DNA of 64,000 nucleotides from Xylanibacter oryzae DSM 17970 (lineage in GTDB: Bacteria > Bacteroidota > Bacteroidia > Bacteroidales > Bacteroidaceae). Numbering within the stretch: the first letter of the stretch is position 1; every line of letters begins with the position of its first letter. Made by a program: the position numbers and the translations under genes. The notes beneath the pieces are model-generated. The model did not search any database, was not told the origin of the DNA, and saw only the letters and a list, made by a program, of their open reading frames with translations. The stretch covers positions 584,703-648,702 of the forward strand of contig NZ_KK073873.1 in the NCBI RefSeq assembly GCF_000585355.1, read 5' to 3'. Shown here one piece after another: positions 62,049 through 64,000 of the stretch.

Positions 62049-63256
62049 TACTCTAAAGGATTGCATAATTCTTCTTTCCAACTTTTCAAAAATTTAAACC
62101 AAGTCTTCGCATTATGATATCCAAAGTCCTCATTATCACTGCAGAATACGATTCCATAGTGTAGTTCATCTGTTTTTGTTGAAATAACGAATGCATAATT
62201 ATCTTTATCAGCTGGTTGTTCGCTAATTATATTATTGGGATTTATGCAAATTCCAAGTCCAACAGTCTCACGTTTGTGCCCTACAGAGTCTTTTTCGGAT
62301 ACAGGCCAGTCCGTGCCCCAGCATCCGCGTAATCCTTGCTTATCAGAAAATTCAACAGAATTTTTTACATTAATAATTCCTGAGCAAAATTTGTAAGAAT
62401 TTACGGGTTTGCTAAATTTGATATCTACAGCACAGTCACGATGACCTGCATACAATGTATAACGTGTTATCATATCAACTGGTTCGTCATTTGCACTTGG
62501 TTTCCAGTCTTTGTCAACGATCTCAATAACAGTACGTAAAGGTCCGCGAGACAAAATACGTTCAGTGCGGTGTTCCACATCGCTAATCATAACAGGGGCC
62601 TTACCATCCCATCCACGAAGAGTACCTACACCAAGAGTTTCACCAACCCATAGTACATCATCACCTGTACCAGCAGCCTTTTGTGTCTTGTCGGGATAGA
62701 ATTGAGTTTGTTTTAATTCAAGTCCTTTGTGGTTTTTCCCGTAAATATCTACAGTCTGTCTGTGGTCAAAATATATTCTATATGCCACAAGGTCGCTTTC
62801 GAAAGCTGGTCCATGATGATGCATCATCCAATATGGATTAACACCACGGTCGGTCGTAAGGCTGCTTATATAAAGATTCTGTTTGTTTGAGCTAGTTATT
62901 TTCTTGTTTGTCATAAGCATTTCTGCATATACTTTGGCCGGATATTCTCTTGGAGTTCCTTTATCGAATAATTGAATATTGAACTTTAGGTTACTTTCCT
63001 TGTTGATATCCGTGACAAAGCACAACTCATCGTTAGTGCCGTCTCCATTCATATCATCAAGTTGGCATGGAATTTCTTTCCCATTAAGTGTAACAAGTGC
63101 GGACTTGACCTTACCATATTTATTAAGTTGTAAGACTACAGGCGCATTTTCTCGCGCGATTCTTGATTTGTTGTATACTGTAATATTTATCGATTGCTGA
63201 GCAGAAGCGCATAGAGCTATCGAAATTAAGGACAGACCTACAAATAATTTTCTCAT
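62045..63256 (-). CDS. Secreted DUF4861 domain-containing protein
   Basis: This 403-aa protein has a Sec signal peptide (about 1-19, ending CASAQ) and should be periplasmic or exported. It fits the DUF4861 family by YNKSRIARENAPVVLQL near the start, YWMMHHHGPAFESDLVAYRI and RGPLRTVIEIVDKDWKP. DDMNGDGTNDE (about 67-77) looks like a calcium-binding loop. DUF4861 proteins occur near polysaccharide-use genes and are suspected to act on pectin or related glycans, but no activity is certain here. No susCD pair or glycosidase is adjacent. Confidence 0.82.
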   Translation of the reverse strand: MRKLFVGLSLISIALCASAQQSINITVYNKSRIARENAPVVLQLNKYGKVKSALVTLNGKEIPCQLDDMNGDGTNDELCFVTDINKESNLKFNIQLFDKGTPREYPAKVYAEMLMTNKKITSSNKQNLYISSLTTDRGVNPYWMMHHHGPAFESDLVAYRIYFDHRQTVDIYGKNHKGLELKQTQFYPDKTQKAAGTGDDVLWVGETLGVGTLRGWDGKAPVMISDVEHRTERILSRGPLRTVIEIVDKDWKPSANDEPVDMITRYTLYAGHRDCAVDIKFSKPVNSYKFCSGIINVKNSVEFSDKQGLRGCWGTDWPVSEKDSVGHKRETVGLGICINPNNIISEQPADKDNYAFVISTKTDELHYGIVFCSDNEDFGYHNAKTWFKFLKSWKEELCNPLEY

Positions 63257-63284
63257 AATGTTTTTAGTTTGTTTATTTTAGAGG

Positions 63285-63292
63285 CAAAGGTA
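63285..63292 (-). promoter_or_regulatory. Bacteroidetes -7 box for the DUF4861 gene
   Basis: The minus strand reads TACCTTTG, 28 nt upstream of the ATG at 63256. Confidence 0.55.
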
Positions 63293-63392
63293 CTTTAAAC
63301 AGATAAAATAGCGCAGTAAATATTAAATTATCAACAAATAATTACACAATTTCAACAAATTGTGCATATTATTTAATTTTTTTAGCTTTATA

Positions 63393-63424
63393 TTTGGTTT
63401 TGAATATATTTTTTAGTACTTTTG
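63393..63424 (+). promoter_or_regulatory. Bacteroidetes promoter for the GldB-like gene
   Basis: TTTG (63393-63396) and TACTTTTG (63417-63424) are exactly 20 nt apart, about 40 nt upstream of the GTG start. Confidence 0.65.
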
Positions 63425-63465
63425 CGTACAATTTTAACAGTATTCAATAAAAGTAGATATATTTA

Positions 63466-64000
63466 GTGCGTAAAGCTTATTACATATTATTAGTATTGAT
63501 GATTCTTACAATAAGTTGTGAGTTTCATTTAAGGCCTAGCGATAGTTATGGAGAAAAATCTGAATTAGAGATATCTCGTTACGATCGTTTGGAAAGTACT
63601 TATCTTACCACAGGTGATTTTTCAGCATTGCAACAGATGAACACAGGTTATCCCATGGAAACCCGCACATTGATAGAAGACGTATTAAAATTAGGCGAAG
63701 TTAATGACCCAGAGATAAACTCTAAATTTCTTAATTTTTATCAAGATACAATATTACAAAGTATAGTATCTGATGTTGAAGTAGAGTATGCTAATATGGA
63801 TGATGTGAATAAAAATATGAGTGAAGCTTTTTCTAAATTGAATAAGTTGATACCAGATTTCCCGATGCCTCACATTTATGCTCAAATAGGAGCTCTAGAC
63901 CAGAGCGTAGTAGTTGGTAATCATAGTATAGGTATCTCTCTAGATAAGTATTTAGGAGAAAAATATCCATTGTATAAAAAGTTCTATTCAGCAGATCAAC
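63466..64000 (+). CDS. GldB-like lipoprotein (3' end outside window)
   Basis: An open frame from the GTG at 63466 runs to the window end, 178 codons. It starts VRKAYYILLVLMILTISCEF, a lipoprotein signal with lipobox TISC. An internal ATG at 63499 would leave too short a signal, so GTG is preferred. Further on, PMPHIYAQIGALDQSVVVGN and GISLDKYLGEKYPLYKKF match the GldB family. GldB is needed for gliding and type IX secretion in Flavobacterium; homologs in non-gliding Bacteroidales have an unclear envelope role. A consensus promoter lies upstream. No other gld gene is in the window. Confidence 0.75.
   Translation, partial: MRKAYYILLVLMILTISCEFHLRPSDSYGEKSELEISRYDRLESTYLTTGDFSALQQMNTGYPMETRTLIEDVLKLGEVNDPEINSKFLNFYQDTILQSIVSDVEVEYANMDDVNKNMSEAFSKLNKLIPDFPMPHIYAQIGALDQSVVVGNHSIGISLDKYLGEKYPLYKKFYSADQ

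Overview
The window is a low-GC chromosome segment from a member of the Bacteroidales, most likely Prevotella or a close relative. The evidence is the Bacteroidetes promoter form (TTTG, about 20 bases, then TAnnTTTG) ahead of many genes, an RprX/RprY-type two-component pair, a LruC-domain lipoprotein, a GldB-like lipoprotein, a BT4734-type VapE protein, and the xylB-xylA and EF-G-like genes typical of gut Bacteroidetes. The species is an inference; no rRNA or tRNA gene was seen.

Positions 1-29555 are a surface-polysaccharide region. The left part (1-18258) is a mosaic that switches strand often. It holds six GT4 glycosyltransferases (one cut by the window edge), a large LruC lipoprotein, a hexapeptide acyltransferase, a Wzm/Wzt-type polysaccharide ABC exporter, DUF4422- and DUF6492-like sugar transferases and GT2 enzymes. 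A lone vapE gene sits in the middle (10831-12936), bounded by nested inverted repeats and preceded by a 22-bp repeat array. The right part (18275-29555) is one long minus-strand operon: a stand-alone receiver, an initiating sugar transferase with a receiver-like N-terminus, a short TolC-like protein, a Wzz/GumC-like protein with a degraded kinase-like end, an O-antigen polymerase/ligase, and five GT2 enzymes. Together it looks like a regulated exopolysaccharide assembly line.

Positions 29832-36148 run on the plus strand. They carry xylulokinase and xylose isomerase, then the GDP-L-fucose pathway (mannose-1-phosphate guanylyltransferase, GDP-mannose dehydratase, GDP-fucose synthase), which could feed the glycosyltransferases upstream.

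Positions 36192-57921 are mostly core functions: a glnS-TPR-DedA operon, mltG, 4-alpha-glucanotransferase with a HAD phosphatase, a LytS/LytTR pair, riboflavin synthase behind a long structured leader, a PAS histidine kinase, hemW, an EF-G-like GTPase, alanine dehydrogenase, rprX-rprY and the rpsF-rpsR-rplI operon.

Positions 57994-59188 hold no intact gene. They contain a roughly 1-kb element with about 120-bp inverted ends, a second 22-bp repeat array with the same core as the one near vapE, and IS3-type transposase scraps. The right end carries a small Ala/Asp-rich lipoprotein, mtaB, a GT2, a secreted DUF4861 protein and the start of a GldB-like lipoprotein.

The points most worth following are the vapE module and the 22-bp arrays, the leader RNA upstream of ribE, a probable small RNA at about 40129-40222, and the coupling of receiver domains to exopolysaccharide initiation.
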